Position numbers and translations under genes: made by a program
Notes under the pieces: generated by a model
Database searches by the model: none
Told to the model about the DNA's origin: nothing
Seen by the model: only the letters and a program-made list of their open reading frames with translations
Part shown: piece by piece, positions 17,350-26,403 of the stretch
How the letters are laid out: every line of letters begins with the position of its first letter
How positions within the stretch are numbered: position 1 is the stretch's first letter
Assembly: GCA_903822185.1 (NCBI GenBank)
Contig: CAIJOA010000011.1
Coordinates: 744,001-808,000 of the forward strand
Source of the DNA: an uncultured Rhodospirillales bacterium
GTDB lineage: Bacteria; Pseudomonadota; Alphaproteobacteria; ATCC43930; CGMCC-115725
Reading direction: 5' to 3'
DNA: 64,000 nt

Positions 17350-17382
17350 TCCTCCGACCCGGACACCAACCGGGGCGGAGGA
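17350..17382 (+). promoter_or_regulatory. Hairpin that buries the ribosome site of the VOC dioxygenase gene
   Basis: TCCTCCG-a-CCCGG pairs with CCGGG-g-CGGAGGA around a 7-base loop (ACACCAA). This gives 12 base pairs with one internal mismatch. The 3' arm contains the whole GGAGGA Shine-Dalgarno sequence of the gene starting at 17387. As RNA, the stem would mask ribosome entry unless melted or remodelled. No known riboswitch class is recognised in so short a leader. Confidence 0.6.
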
Positions 17383-17386
17383 ACGC

Positions 17387-18307
17387 ATGATCAATCTCCA
17401 AGATATCCGTTATGTGCGGCTCGGTACGCGCGACCTTGAGGGCGCGATCGATTACGCGACCAAGATATTGGGGCTGCAGCTCGTCTCGCGCGAAGGCAAG
17501 TCGGCCTATTTCCGCAGCGACAAGGTCGAAGTGCGCGGCGACACCCGCGATCACACGCTGGTCTATTTCGAGGGCGACCCGAACGACCACACCATCGGCT
17601 TCGACCTGAAAGACCCGGCCGATTTCGATACGGTCGGCGCGGCGCTGGATAATGCCGGCTATCGCGCGACCGCCGCCAACAAAGAAGCCTGCGAACTGCG
17701 CCGCGCGAAAGGCGTCCTTCAATCGATGGACCCGACCGGCAACAAGATCGAGATCGTCGCCCGTCCCTATCATTCCGGGCCGCGTTATTTCCCCGGCCGC
17801 GACGCGGGCATCACCCATTTCAGCCATATCGGGCTCAATTCGACCGATACGATTCGCGACGAGAAATTCTGGACCAATATCTGTAACGCGCGCGTTTCGG
17901 ATTGGCTGGGCGATGCGCCTCTGCTGCGCATCTCGACCTGCCATCATTCGATCGCGATGTTCCCATCGACGGTGCCCGGTGTGCAGCACATCAATCATCA
18001 GGTCGAAGACATCGACGACGTGATGAAGTCCTATTATTTCCTCAAGGAAAAGGGCGTGAAGATCGCCTGGGGTCCGGGGCGTCATCCGCTGTCCACAGCG
18101 GTGATGGTCTATTTCTATGGGCCGGACAACATGGTCTATGAATATTCCTGCGGCGTGAAACACATCAGCGCCGAGGACGAGAAGACCTATCGCCCGCGCC
18201 AGTTCCCCTCGACTCTTACCTCGTTCTGCATGTGGGGCTCGATCCCGGATTTTCCCTCGATGCAATCCGCGATGGAACCGGCGAAGCCTTCATTGAAAGC
18301 CGTCTAA
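17387..18307 (+). CDS. VOC-family extradiol dioxygenase-like protein
   Basis: This 306-residue protein has two vicinal-oxygen-chelate modules, as in type I extradiol ring-cleavage dioxygenases (BphC-like). The expected 2-His-1-Glu iron ligands can be placed in the second module at His147 (THFSHIGL), His204 (HINHQV) and Glu252 (MVYEYSCG). FYGPDNMVYEYSCG is the usual closing motif. It probably cleaves a catechol-type ring in the cytoplasm. Its ribosome site is in a strong hairpin. A binding-protein gene follows 69 bases downstream, suggesting joint use of one compound. Confidence 0.78.
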   Translation: MINLQDIRYVRLGTRDLEGAIDYATKILGLQLVSREGKSAYFRSDKVEVRGDTRDHTLVYFEGDPNDHTIGFDLKDPADFDTVGAALDNAGYRATAANKEACELRRAKGVLQSMDPTGNKIEIVARPYHSGPRYFPGRDAGITHFSHIGLNSTDTIRDEKFWTNICNARVSDWLGDAPLLRISTCHHSIAMFPSTVPGVQHINHQVEDIDDVMKSYYFLKEKGVKIAWGPGRHPLSTAVMVYFYGPDNMVYEYSCGVKHISAEDEKTYRPRQFPSTLTSFCMWGSIPDFPSMQSAMEPAKPSLKAV

Positions 18308-18329
18308 ACCAACCGACGAAGATCGGCCT

Positions 18330-18347
18330 TCCGGTCGCAAGACCGGA
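18330..18347 (+). promoter_or_regulatory. Intercistronic GNRA-capped hairpin
   Basis: TCCGGTC-GCAA-GACCGGA forms a perfect 7-base-pair stem closed by a GNRA tetraloop. It lies between the dioxygenase gene and the binding-protein gene. No U-run follows, so it is more likely an mRNA-stability or processing element than a terminator. It could allow the downstream binding protein to be made in excess. Confidence 0.45.
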
Positions 18348-18376
18348 CCTTATCAGATCAGGGAGCTATAAACTTC

Positions 18377-19348
18377 ATGCGCGCCTCCACCGCCCTTCGC
18401 ATTTCGGTCATCGCCCTCGGCGCTTCGCTGAGTGCATTCGCCCCCGCCTTTGCTGCCGACAAGCTGGGCGTCGGCAAAGCCTTCGCGACAGCCTTTGCCT
18501 TCATTCCCATCGATGTCGGCGTCGAAAGCGGCATCATGCAGAAGCATGGTCTCGACGTGACCATCTCCGGCTTCAACGGTTCGGCCGGCTTGCAGCAGGC
18601 GGTCACCGCCGGTCAGCTCGACATCAGCCTCGGCTCGGGCACCGATGTGGCTTTCATCGTGAAGGGCGTTCCGGTGAAAGCCGTTGCCGCGATGGCGGGA
18701 CCGCCGCTCGCCTATGGCATCGTCGCCGGTGCAGATAGCGGCATCACCACGGTCGAAGGCTTGAAAGGCCGTAAGGTCGCTGTCGCGTCGCGCAACTCGC
18801 TGGTCTATTGGCTGACACGGCATCTGTCGGACAAGATGGGCTGGGGCCTCGACGGCATTCAGATCGTCTATATCAGCGGCGGTAACCCCGCCAACATCGC
18901 CGCATTGCGCACCAAACAGGTCGATGCCCTGACCAACGGAATCGACGTCGGCTATCAGCTCGAGAAAGACGGCCAGGGCAAGCAGCTCGTCAATTTCGGC
19001 AAATATGTCGATGAATATCTGACCCATGCGATCTACGCGACCAACACGATCATGGCAGACCGCCCCGAGGTGCTGCGCCGATTCCTCGTCGCCTGGTTCG
19101 AGACCATCGCCTATATGAAAACGCACCGCGACGACGTGGTGAAGATCGGAATGCGCGTCGGCAACGTCAAAGATCCGGATGTCGCTGGACGCGTCTTCGA
19201 CGAAGCGATGCCGATGTTCTCGCTCGACGGGCGCTTCGATCCGGTAGCCATGGTTGCCGTGCGCAAGGCGACCGTCGAACTCGAAATGTTGACGGAAGAG
19301 CCGGATATGGCGCCGCTTTATACCGACGCGTTCCTGCCGAAGAAGTAA
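18377..19348 (+). CDS. ABC transporter substrate-binding protein, NitT/TauT type
   Basis: This 323-residue protein has a signal peptide ending AFAPAFAA. The mature part holds GKAFATAFAFIPIDVGVESG, HGLDVTISGFNG and GQLDISLGSGTDVAFIVKG, the typical two-lobe binding-protein pattern. It resembles the protein at 34207-35166 (both have a KLxxGK...FxFxPxDVG opening and a SGTDV/AGTDI segment), suggesting paralogs. No ATPase or permease is adjacent. GGGAG precedes the ATG. The linked VOC dioxygenase suggests an aromatic ligand, but this is inference. Confidence 0.85.
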   Translation: MRASTALRISVIALGASLSAFAPAFAADKLGVGKAFATAFAFIPIDVGVESGIMQKHGLDVTISGFNGSAGLQQAVTAGQLDISLGSGTDVAFIVKGVPVKAVAAMAGPPLAYGIVAGADSGITTVEGLKGRKVAVASRNSLVYWLTRHLSDKMGWGLDGIQIVYISGGNPANIAALRTKQVDALTNGIDVGYQLEKDGQGKQLVNFGKYVDEYLTHAIYATNTIMADRPEVLRRFLVAWFETIAYMKTHRDDVVKIGMRVGNVKDPDVAGRVFDEAMPMFSLDGRFDPVAMVAVRKATVELEMLTEEPDMAPLYTDAFLPKK

Positions 19349-19361
19349 TTCGGAACAGCGG

Positions 19362-20786
19362 TTATTCGCTTGCTGCCTTCGCGGGTGGCGAATAGCCGCT
19401 GACTTCCGCCCCGGCGCTGCGGCTGAGGCGGATGAAATAAGGGCATGACGTCAGCGTCAGAAGGCCCATCAACAGCAGCGTCAGGTGCATATCACCAAGC
19501 GGAATGTCGTCCGCCGAATGGCCCCGCAGCACCAAGATCAAATTCAGCAGCACCGCCGCGACGGCAACGCCCATGCCGTTCGAGATTTGTTGCAGCATGG
19601 CGTGCAGGCTGGCGGCGGCGCTCATCCGCGGCTGCGGGATGTCGGCGAACGCCATGCTGTTGAGCGCCATATATTGCAGCGAGCGCGAGCAGCCGCCGAT
19701 GATCAGCAGCGCAAAGATCACGCTGAGCGGCGTCGCATCGGTGAAGAAGGCGCAGACCAGCACGCCCAGCGCGCTGAGGATCGCATTACCGAACAGCACA
19801 TTGCGAAAACCCCAGCGCCGCAGGATCGGAATGGCGCCCAGCTTCATCGAAAAGGCCCCGAACGCCGGCCCGACGATGATGAGTCCGGAACTGAACGCGG
19901 TTAAACCGATGCCGATCTGCAGGAGAATCGGCAGCATATAGTTCAGCGAGGCCGTCCCGACGCGATAAAGCGTGCCGCCAAGAACGCTGGACGAAAAAGT
20001 CGGGATTTCCAGCAAGGTCGGATCGAGCACCGGATGCGGATGACGTCGGACATGGCGGATCGCCGCCCAGCCTGCGATCACCGCGGCAACGCAGAGGATG
20101 ATTGCCTCGATGATATCAATGTCGGGTCGCACCGCGAGGTCGCAGACATAAACGAGACAAGCAAGCGCGAGGCCGGTCAGCAGGAACCCGATCCAATCGA
20201 GCGCCGGCGGACGCGGCTCATACGTCTCCTTAATGAAATGAAGGACGAGCCCAAGGCCCAAGATGCCGACAGGCACATTGATGAAGAAGATCCAGCGCCA
20301 AGAGGCGTAATCGGTGATGAAGCCGCCGACGGGCGGGCCGAGGATTGGCCCTACCAGCGCGGGGAAAGTCAGATAGGCCATCGCCGAAACGAATTCCGAT
20401 TTGGCGACGCTGCGGAACATGATCAGCCGCCCGACCGGCACCATCATCGAGCCGCCGATGCCCTGCAGCACGCGCGAGGCGGCAAGCTGCGACACGTCGT
20501 TGCAAAAACCGCACAGGGCCGATCCGACGGTGAAGACGACGATCGCGCTGCAAAACACCGTGCGCGCACCGAACTTGTCGGCGACCCAGCCGCTGACCGG
20601 GATGAAGATCGCGAGGCTGAGAACATAAGCGGTGATGCCGACGCTGAGATGGATCGGCGTCGTGCCGAAAGACACCGCCATCTGCGGCAACGCCGTCGTG
20701 ATGATCGTGCTGTCGAGATTTTCCATGAACAACGCCGATGCGACGATCAACGGCACGACCATGCTGGGTGCGATCGACAGTTTCAT
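19362..20786 (-). CDS. MFS transporter, DHA2 (14-helix drug exporter) type, tandem copy 2
   Basis: This protein is 474 residues from the ATG at 20786, which places the start just before the first helix (SMVVPLIVASALFMENLDST). TTALPQMAVSFGTTPIHLSV and PVSGWVADKFGARTVF follow DHA2 exporters. At least twelve hydrophobic segments are present. The closest relative in view is the gene immediately upstream, with the same order of motifs throughout, so this is a tandem duplication. The two genes are 20 bases apart and co-oriented. No membrane-fusion or TolC-type partner is adjacent. Exported compounds are unknown. Confidence 0.85.
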   Translation of the reverse strand: MKLSIAPSMVVPLIVASALFMENLDSTIITTALPQMAVSFGTTPIHLSVGITAYVLSLAIFIPVSGWVADKFGARTVFCSAIVVFTVGSALCGFCNDVSQLAASRVLQGIGGSMMVPVGRLIMFRSVAKSEFVSAMAYLTFPALVGPILGPPVGGFITDYASWRWIFFINVPVGILGLGLVLHFIKETYEPRPPALDWIGFLLTGLALACLVYVCDLAVRPDIDIIEAIILCVAAVIAGWAAIRHVRRHPHPVLDPTLLEIPTFSSSVLGGTLYRVGTASLNYMLPILLQIGIGLTAFSSGLIIVGPAFGAFSMKLGAIPILRRWGFRNVLFGNAILSALGVLVCAFFTDATPLSVIFALLIIGGCSRSLQYMALNSMAFADIPQPRMSAAASLHAMLQQISNGMGVAVAAVLLNLILVLRGHSADDIPLGDMHLTLLLMGLLTLTSCPYFIRLSRSAGAEVSGYSPPAKAASE

Positions 20787-20806
20787 GGGTTCGTGCGCCA
20801 CCTCAC

Positions 20807-22234
20807 CTAGTCCGTACCCTCCGCCTCGACCGGGCGGCGATGGCCGCTGACCTCGGCCCCGGCATTCGGCGCGAGTCGGATGTAAAAATAACATCCCGAT
20901 GCGGCGATCATCGCCATCATCAGGAAGACGAGGCGGATATCGATGCTCGACAGCATGTCCGCGGACTCGCCGCGCAAGAACTGCGTCATATGGACGAGGA
21001 CCGCGGCGACAGCAACGCCCATGCCATTGGTTATCTGCTGCATCATGCTCGAAAAACTGTTGGCCGCGCCCGTGCGCTCGGACGAGATTTCGGCATAGGA
21101 CAATGTCGTCAGCCCGGTGAATTGCAGCGAGCGGAAGAAACCGCCGATCAGCAGTATCAGGAACACGACATAACCGGACATACTCGGCACCACCAAAGCA
21201 CAAGCGGCGATGGCAGAGGCGCTGAGGAGGCCGTTAACGAACAGCACGTTGCGGAAGCCCCAACGTCGCAAAACCGGCGGAATCGCGACTTTCATGAACA
21301 GCGAGCTGAGCGCCGCCGCCAACGTGATCATGCCCGACGCAAAGGCCGTCATGCCCATGCTGACCTGCAGCATGATCGCCATGAGATAGCTGACGCCGCC
21401 CGCGCCGATGCGGAACAGCCCGCCGACGAGAACACCGTTGAAGAAGCACGGTTCCTTGAGCAAGGTCAGATCGACCGTCGGTTCGGCAAGGCGCGCCATA
21501 TACCAGCAAGCGAAACCACCAGAGGCAAGACTGAGCGCGAACAGCCCCCACGTCAGCAGGGCGTTGGCGTTGGGCTGAATGACCATGTCGCAATCGAGGA
21601 CCAAGCTAGCGATCGCGATCCCGGTGAAGATAAAGCCGATCCAATCGAAGGACGCTTTTCTCTCTTCGCGGTAATTCTCGATGAAGATGAAAACGAGGAT
21701 CACGCCGACAATGCCGATCGGCACATTGAGGAAGAAAATCCAGCGCCAGGACGCATAGGTCGTGATAAAGCCACCCAGCGGCGGACCGAAGACCGGCCCC
21801 AACATCGCCGACATCGTCAGGTAAGAAAGCGCGCGGACCAAACCCGCCTTGCCCACCGACCGGAACAGCACCAGCCGCCCGACCGGCACCATCATCGCGC
21901 CGCCGAGACCCTGGAAAATGCGCGAAAGGGTGAATTGCGTGATGTTGTCGCAAAGCCCGCACAAGATCGAGCCCAGCGTGAAGACCGCGATTGCAGCACC
22001 GAAAACCGTGCGCGACCCCAGCCGGTCGGAAACCCAACTACTGACCGGAATGAAGACAGCGAGGCTCAGCATATAAGCGGTGATGCCGATGCTGAGATGG
22101 ATCGGCGTCGTGCCGAATGAGACCGCCATTTGCGGCAGCGCCGTAGTGATGACGGTGCCGTCGATATTCTGCATCAAGAACGCGGCCGCAACGATCGCCA
22201 GCAGGATGTTTTGACGCGAAATGGCGAACGACAT
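20807..22234 (-). CDS. MFS transporter, DHA2 type, tandem copy 1
   Basis: This 475-residue inner-membrane exporter starts MSFAISRQNILLAIVAAAFL. TTALPQMAVSFGTTPIHLSI, PVSSWVSDRLGSRTVFGAAI and GGAMMVPVGRLVLFRSVGKA match the DHA2 family and align with the next gene along the whole length. The start at 22234 is chosen over longer in-frame options because those would add a low-complexity leader before the first helix. It is divergent from the DUF1993 gene, with about 170 bases between them. Confidence 0.85.
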   Translation of the reverse strand: MSFAISRQNILLAIVAAAFLMQNIDGTVITTALPQMAVSFGTTPIHLSIGITAYMLSLAVFIPVSSWVSDRLGSRTVFGAAIAVFTLGSILCGLCDNITQFTLSRIFQGLGGAMMVPVGRLVLFRSVGKAGLVRALSYLTMSAMLGPVFGPPLGGFITTYASWRWIFFLNVPIGIVGVILVFIFIENYREERKASFDWIGFIFTGIAIASLVLDCDMVIQPNANALLTWGLFALSLASGGFACWYMARLAEPTVDLTLLKEPCFFNGVLVGGLFRIGAGGVSYLMAIMLQVSMGMTAFASGMITLAAALSSLFMKVAIPPVLRRWGFRNVLFVNGLLSASAIAACALVVPSMSGYVVFLILLIGGFFRSLQFTGLTTLSYAEISSERTGAANSFSSMMQQITNGMGVAVAAVLVHMTQFLRGESADMLSSIDIRLVFLMMAMIAASGCYFYIRLAPNAGAEVSGHRRPVEAEGTD

Positions 22235-22403
22235 GCAACCGATGTCCGGGAAAACGGCGTGAGTGGACAATCTATTGCCTGGCCGTGGCTTTACAACCCG
22301 CGCCGGGGCATTCCCGCCCCTCGCCCTAACCCGCTTCACCTGGCCTCCGAAGCCCGCTAAATTCGGGGCGGGATACTCGAAACCCCAAGAGGAGGAACGT
22401 TTC

Positions 22404-22913
22404 ATGGCGATCACGATGTATTCCGGCTCCGTGCCGGTTTTCTTACAGCTTCTGCCCGCGATCTCGGGCTGCCTCGATAAGGCGCAGGCTTTCGCCGAAA
22501 GCCGCAAATTCGATCCGAATGTGATCCTGCAGCACCGTCTGGCGCCCGATCAGTTCACCTTCACCCGTCAGGTTCAGCAGGCTTGCGCCCATGCCTGTGC
22601 GCCCGGTCGTGTCGCCGGCGTGCCGGTGCCGGCCTTCACCGATACCGGCGCGACCATCGCCGAACTGAAACAGCGCATCGCCACCACCATCGATTATCTG
22701 AAGGGCCTCGACGCCAAGCAGATCGACGGCAAGGAAGACAGCGAAGTCAGCGTCCAGCTCGGCCCGAACACGCGCGTCTTCAAGGCGCAGGTTCTGGTGT
22801 TCCATCACGCCCTGCCGAACTTCTATTTCCACACCGTCACCGCCTACGACATTCTGCGCCAGATGGGCGTCGAAGTCGGCAAGCGCGATTACATGGGCCA
22901 ACTGCCCGCCTAA
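22404..22913 (+). CDS. DUF1993 domain-containing protein
   Basis: This 169-residue soluble protein has the DUF1993 pattern: MYSGSVPVFLQLLPAISGCL near the start, RLAPDQFTFTRQVQQACAHA, then AELKQRIATTIDYLKGL and a C-terminal FHHALPNFYFHTVTAYDILR. The fold resembles DinB-like four-helix proteins with His residues that could bind metal. The function is unknown. GGAGG lies 8 bases before the ATG at 22404. An intrinsic terminator follows 21 bases after the stop. Confidence 0.9.
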   Translation: MAITMYSGSVPVFLQLLPAISGCLDKAQAFAESRKFDPNVILQHRLAPDQFTFTRQVQQACAHACAPGRVAGVPVPAFTDTGATIAELKQRIATTIDYLKGLDAKQIDGKEDSEVSVQLGPNTRVFKAQVLVFHHALPNFYFHTVTAYDILRQMGVEVGKRDYMGQLPA

Positions 22914-22934
22914 TCGACAACATCGATAAAGTGT

Positions 22935-22966
22935 AAAGGGCCGGTCATTACACGACCGGCCCTTTT
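22935..22966 (+). terminator. Intrinsic terminator after the DUF1993 gene
   Basis: AAAGGGCCGGTC pairs perfectly with GACCGGCCCTTT around ATTACAC and is followed by TTTTG. It is a 12-base-pair stem with a T-run, and the flanking A-run makes it usable on both strands. Confidence 0.88.
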
Positions 22967-23026
22967 GCTATAGGGTCGGATAAAAGGCGGCACAGGCCGC
23001 ACGCGGAAGTTGGGGGGAAATCTGAG

Positions 23027-25396
23027 ATGCACGACAAGAAGTTCGGGATCGGTCAGCCCGTGCGTCGCAAGGAAGATCTTCGGCTTCTGACCGGCAAAGG
23101 CCGCTACACCACTGACGTCGAATTGGCGGAGCAACTGCGCGCCGTCGTGCTGCGCTCGCCCCACGCCCATGCCAATATCAAATCGATCGATGCCGCGGCC
23201 GCGCTGGCGATGCCAGGCGTTGTCGCCGTTCTGACCGGCGCGGATGTTACCGCCGACAATCTGAAACCGACGCCGACCGACAACGCAACCTTCGGCCCGC
23301 GCCAGGCGCAGATGGCCTTTCCCGATGTCGTCCTGTGGAATCGCGATGGCTCGGACATGCATCCCTCGCCGCTGCTGCCGCTGGCCGTCGGCAAGGTCCG
23401 CTATGTCGGCGAAGGCCTCGCCCTGATCGTGGCCGAGACGCTGGCGATCGCCAAGGATGCCGCGGACCTCGTCGAGGTCGATTACGACACCCTGCCAGCC
23501 GCCACGCATCCCGAAGACGCGGCAAAGCCGGATGCGCCGCAGCTATGGGCCGAACCGACCAATGTCTGCCTCGATGCCGAGATCGGCGATGCGCCCGCAA
23601 CTGAGGCGGTCTTCGCCAAAGCCGCCCACACGGTTCGCTTCAAGACCTGGATTCAACGCGTCACCGGCGTGACGATGGAACCGCGCTCGGCGACGGCTTT
23701 CTATGACACGAGCAACGACCATATCATCCTGCATGTTGCGGCCGGGTCGGGCTCGGTGCGCATGCGTGCCGGGGTTATCGCGATGATCGGCATCGCTCCC
23801 GAAAGGCTGCGCGTCATCTGCAATGACGTCGGCGGCAATTTCGGCACGCGCAACGCGCTCTATCCCGAGACAGCCCTCATCACCTGGGCGTCGATGCGGT
23901 TGAAGCGCTCGATTAAATGGGTATCGGAACGGACCGAATCTTTCGCCGCCGATTTCCAGGGCCGCGATCTCGCCGCCGATATCGAGCTGGCGATAGATGT
24001 GAAAGGCAAGTTTCTTGCCATGCGCGGCTCGTATCTCGGCAATGTCGGCGCTTACAATCTGTCGATCGTGCCGCTGCGCAAGGCGGTCGGCATCCTGACC
24101 AGCGTCTATGACGTCCCGACCGCCTATGTCACTGCCCGCAGCGTGCGCAGCAACACGCCGACGACCGTGCCTTACCGGAGCGCGGGCCGACCGGAAGCGA
24201 TGTTCATCATGGAACGGCTGATCGATCTCGCCTGCAAGAAACATGGCTTCGACCGCGTCGAACTGCGTCGCCAGAATCTGATCGGGGTCGATGCTTTCCC
24301 CTACAAGAACGCGACCGGCATCACCTACGACAACGGCACCTATGAAGCGGCGATGAATTCGGCGCTGAAGCTTGGCGACTGGGATGGCTTTGCAGCACGG
24401 CGCGAAGAGGCGCGCAAGCGCGGCAAGCTCGCCGGGATCGGCCTCGCCAATTACATCGAATGCACCACCGGCGTGCCGCGCGAACGCGCCGAGTTGATCG
24501 TTCAGCCCGAAGGCCGCGTCGATGTTATCATCGGCACCCAGTCACACGGTCAGGGCCACGAGACCAGTTTTGCCCAATGCGTCAGCGAATGGCTGGGCGT
24601 GCCGTTCGACAAGATCACGCTGATCACCGGCGACACCGATGTCGTGCCGGTCGGCGGCGGCAGCAATTCCGGCCGCTCGATGCGTTATGCAAGCATCCTG
24701 ATGGGCTACGCCTCCGACGAAATCATTGCCAAGGGCAAGCGCATCGCCGCCCATGTCTTTGAAGCCAACGCCGCCGATATCACCTTCGATGACGGTGTCT
24801 TCAAGGTCGAAGGCACCGACAGGCAGATGGATATCTTCGCCGTCGCCGCAGCCGCGCTGGGCCGCAATGACCTGCCCGAAGAACTGCGCGGTCGCCTCGC
24901 CGCCGAACGCGACGAAGTCTTCAAAGTCGCCGGCTTTCCCTTCGGCGCGCATGTCGCCGAGGTCGAGGTCGATCCCGACACCGGCGTCGTGGCGCTGACG
25001 CGCTACGCCGCCGTCGATGACGTGGGTCGCGCGGTCAATCCGATGATCCTTCACGGCCAAACCCATGGTGCGGCCGCCCAGGGCATCGGCCAAGCGCTGT
25101 GGGAGCAGTGCGTTTATGACAGCAAGACGGGGCAACTTCTGTCCGGGTCGCTGATGGATTACGCATTGCCGCGCGCCGACGTGCTGCCGACCTTCGCAAC
25201 GGAATTGAGCGAAGTGCTCTCGCCGACCAACCGCCTGGGCGTGCGCGCCGGCGGCGAAGGCGGCACGACGCCGGCGCTGGCCGTGGTCGTCAACGCCATC
25301 GTCGATGCGCTGTCGGATTACGGCATCGACCATATCGAGATGCCCGCGACATCGGAGCGCGTCTGGCGCGCGATGCAGGATGCGCGGGCACATTGA
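23027..25396 (+). CDS. Molybdenum hydroxylase large subunit (CoxL/xanthine dehydrogenase family)
   Basis: This 789-residue protein covers the molybdopterin-binding subunit of the aldehyde oxidase/xanthine dehydrogenase family. It starts at KFGIGQPVRRKEDLRLLTGKGRY (residues 3-25). The active-site loop VPYRSAGRPEA (about 380-390) replaces the AYRCSFR loop of true CO dehydrogenase. The catalytic Glu is in AGGEGGTTPA near residue 744. This subunit hydroxylates an aldehyde or N-heteroaromatic substrate, but the enzyme normally needs FAD and [2Fe-2S] subunits. Neither is encoded beside it. GGGGGGA precedes the ATG. It heads a rightward run with three binding-protein genes. Confidence 0.88.
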   Translation: MHDKKFGIGQPVRRKEDLRLLTGKGRYTTDVELAEQLRAVVLRSPHAHANIKSIDAAAALAMPGVVAVLTGADVTADNLKPTPTDNATFGPRQAQMAFPDVVLWNRDGSDMHPSPLLPLAVGKVRYVGEGLALIVAETLAIAKDAADLVEVDYDTLPAATHPEDAAKPDAPQLWAEPTNVCLDAEIGDAPATEAVFAKAAHTVRFKTWIQRVTGVTMEPRSATAFYDTSNDHIILHVAAGSGSVRMRAGVIAMIGIAPERLRVICNDVGGNFGTRNALYPETALITWASMRLKRSIKWVSERTESFAADFQGRDLAADIELAIDVKGKFLAMRGSYLGNVGAYNLSIVPLRKAVGILTSVYDVPTAYVTARSVRSNTPTTVPYRSAGRPEAMFIMERLIDLACKKHGFDRVELRRQNLIGVDAFPYKNATGITYDNGTYEAAMNSALKLGDWDGFAARREEARKRGKLAGIGLANYIECTTGVPRERAELIVQPEGRVDVIIGTQSHGQGHETSFAQCVSEWLGVPFDKITLITGDTDVVPVGGGSNSGRSMRYASILMGYASDEIIAKGKRIAAHVFEANAADITFDDGVFKVEGTDRQMDIFAVAAAALGRNDLPEELRGRLAAERDEVFKVAGFPFGAHVAEVEVDPDTGVVALTRYAAVDDVGRAVNPMILHGQTHGAAAQGIGQALWEQCVYDSKTGQLLSGSLMDYALPRADVLPTFATELSEVLSPTNRLGVRAGGEGGTTPALAVVVNAIVDALSDYGIDHIEMPATSERVWRAMQDARAH

Positions 25397-25416
25397 ATTT
25401 ATCGGGGGAATAGCAA

Positions 25417-26403
25417 ATGCGTTTGGGGACAAAGGCCGCACTGGCGGCAGCGGCGATATCACTGACGGCGATCGGCCCGGCCCATGCCGCCGATAAGATG
25501 AAAATCACCGTCTCCGGCTGGTTTTCGTCTTTCTCGAATTACTTCCTTGCCATCGATAAAGGCTATTACGCGCAGGAAGGTATCGAGACCGAGATCATCC
25601 AGGCCGGCGGCGGGACTGCAACACCGGCGCTGCTATCCGGCGATGTGCAATATTCAAGCTCCGCCAGTGTCGCCATCACCGCGATCCTCAAGGGCGGCGA
25701 ATTAAAAATCGTCTTCGCCGACAATGATCGCGTGCCCTATCAGCTCTGGTCGGCACAGCCCGCGGTCAAGACGCTGGAAGACCTCAAAGGCAAGCAGGTT
25801 GCGATCGAAAATCGCGGCGACACGCACGAGATCGCCGTCCGCGAAACCTTCCGCAACGGCAAAGTCGATTCGGCCACCGTGATCTTCACCCCGTTGCAAT
25901 CGCGCGCGACCATTCTGGCCGGCCTGAGTTCGGGTTCGCTGGCCGCCGCCAGCGTCACCAACGACGAGGTGCAAAAGCTGCAGGCCTTGCCCAACGCCCA
26001 TATGGTCGCGGACATGACCAAGATCGTCCACACCATCACCGGCGGCGGCGTTTTCAGCGACGACTTCCTGGCCAAGCATCATGACCTCGCCGAGCGTTTC
26101 ATGCGGGCGACGGTCAAAGGCCGCCGTCATGCCGTCGCCTTTCCGGAAGATATGGTCGCTTCGGTGCTGAAGCGCGATCAAGGGCAAAACCACGACGCGA
26201 TCCTGCAAAGCTGGAACACGCAGATGCCGTTGCGTACCGCCGATGGAACGATCTCCGAAGACGCGCAGAAAGACGAGATCGTCGTCCGGTCCGAGTTGCT
26301 GAACGTGCCGCCCGAAAAGCGGCGTACCCCGGCGCAGGCTTTCGACTTCTCGTTGATCCGCCAGGCGAACGCCGAACTCGACAAGCAAGGATGGAAGCCA
26401 TGA
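25417..26403 (+). CDS. ABC transporter substrate-binding protein, tandem paralog 1
   Basis: This 328-residue protein has a signal peptide ending GPAHA and a mature part beginning ADKMKITVSGWFSSFSNYFL. The ligand-pocket segments GYYAQEGIETEIIQAGGGTA, ATPALLSGDVQYSSSASVAI and AILKGGELKIVFADND are almost identical in the next gene. It is an NMT1/TauA-like periplasmic protein. It lies 20 bases after the molybdenum hydroxylase gene, with GGGGGA before the ATG. The probable translocator is the ATPase/permease pair on the opposite strand at 28451-30083. Confidence 0.87.
   Translation: MRLGTKAALAAAAISLTAIGPAHAADKMKITVSGWFSSFSNYFLAIDKGYYAQEGIETEIIQAGGGTATPALLSGDVQYSSSASVAITAILKGGELKIVFADNDRVPYQLWSAQPAVKTLEDLKGKQVAIENRGDTHEIAVRETFRNGKVDSATVIFTPLQSRATILAGLSSGSLAAASVTNDEVQKLQALPNAHMVADMTKIVHTITGGGVFSDDFLAKHHDLAERFMRATVKGRRHAVAFPEDMVASVLKRDQGQNHDAILQSWNTQMPLRTADGTISEDAQKDEIVVRSELLNVPPEKRRTPAQAFDFSLIRQANAELDKQGWKP

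Noticed and set aside
20738-22120. A 460-codon plus-strand frame opposite the first MFS gene
   Set aside because: It is a mirror of the transporter codons, rich in Arg, Asp, His and Gln and without domain features. The membrane-protein frame on the minus strand fits the hydrophobic pattern and its paralog.
23027-25396. Assignment of the molybdenum enzyme as true carbon monoxide dehydrogenase
   Set aside because: The AYRCSFR active-site loop is absent (VPYRSAGR instead) and the coxM and coxS genes are missing.
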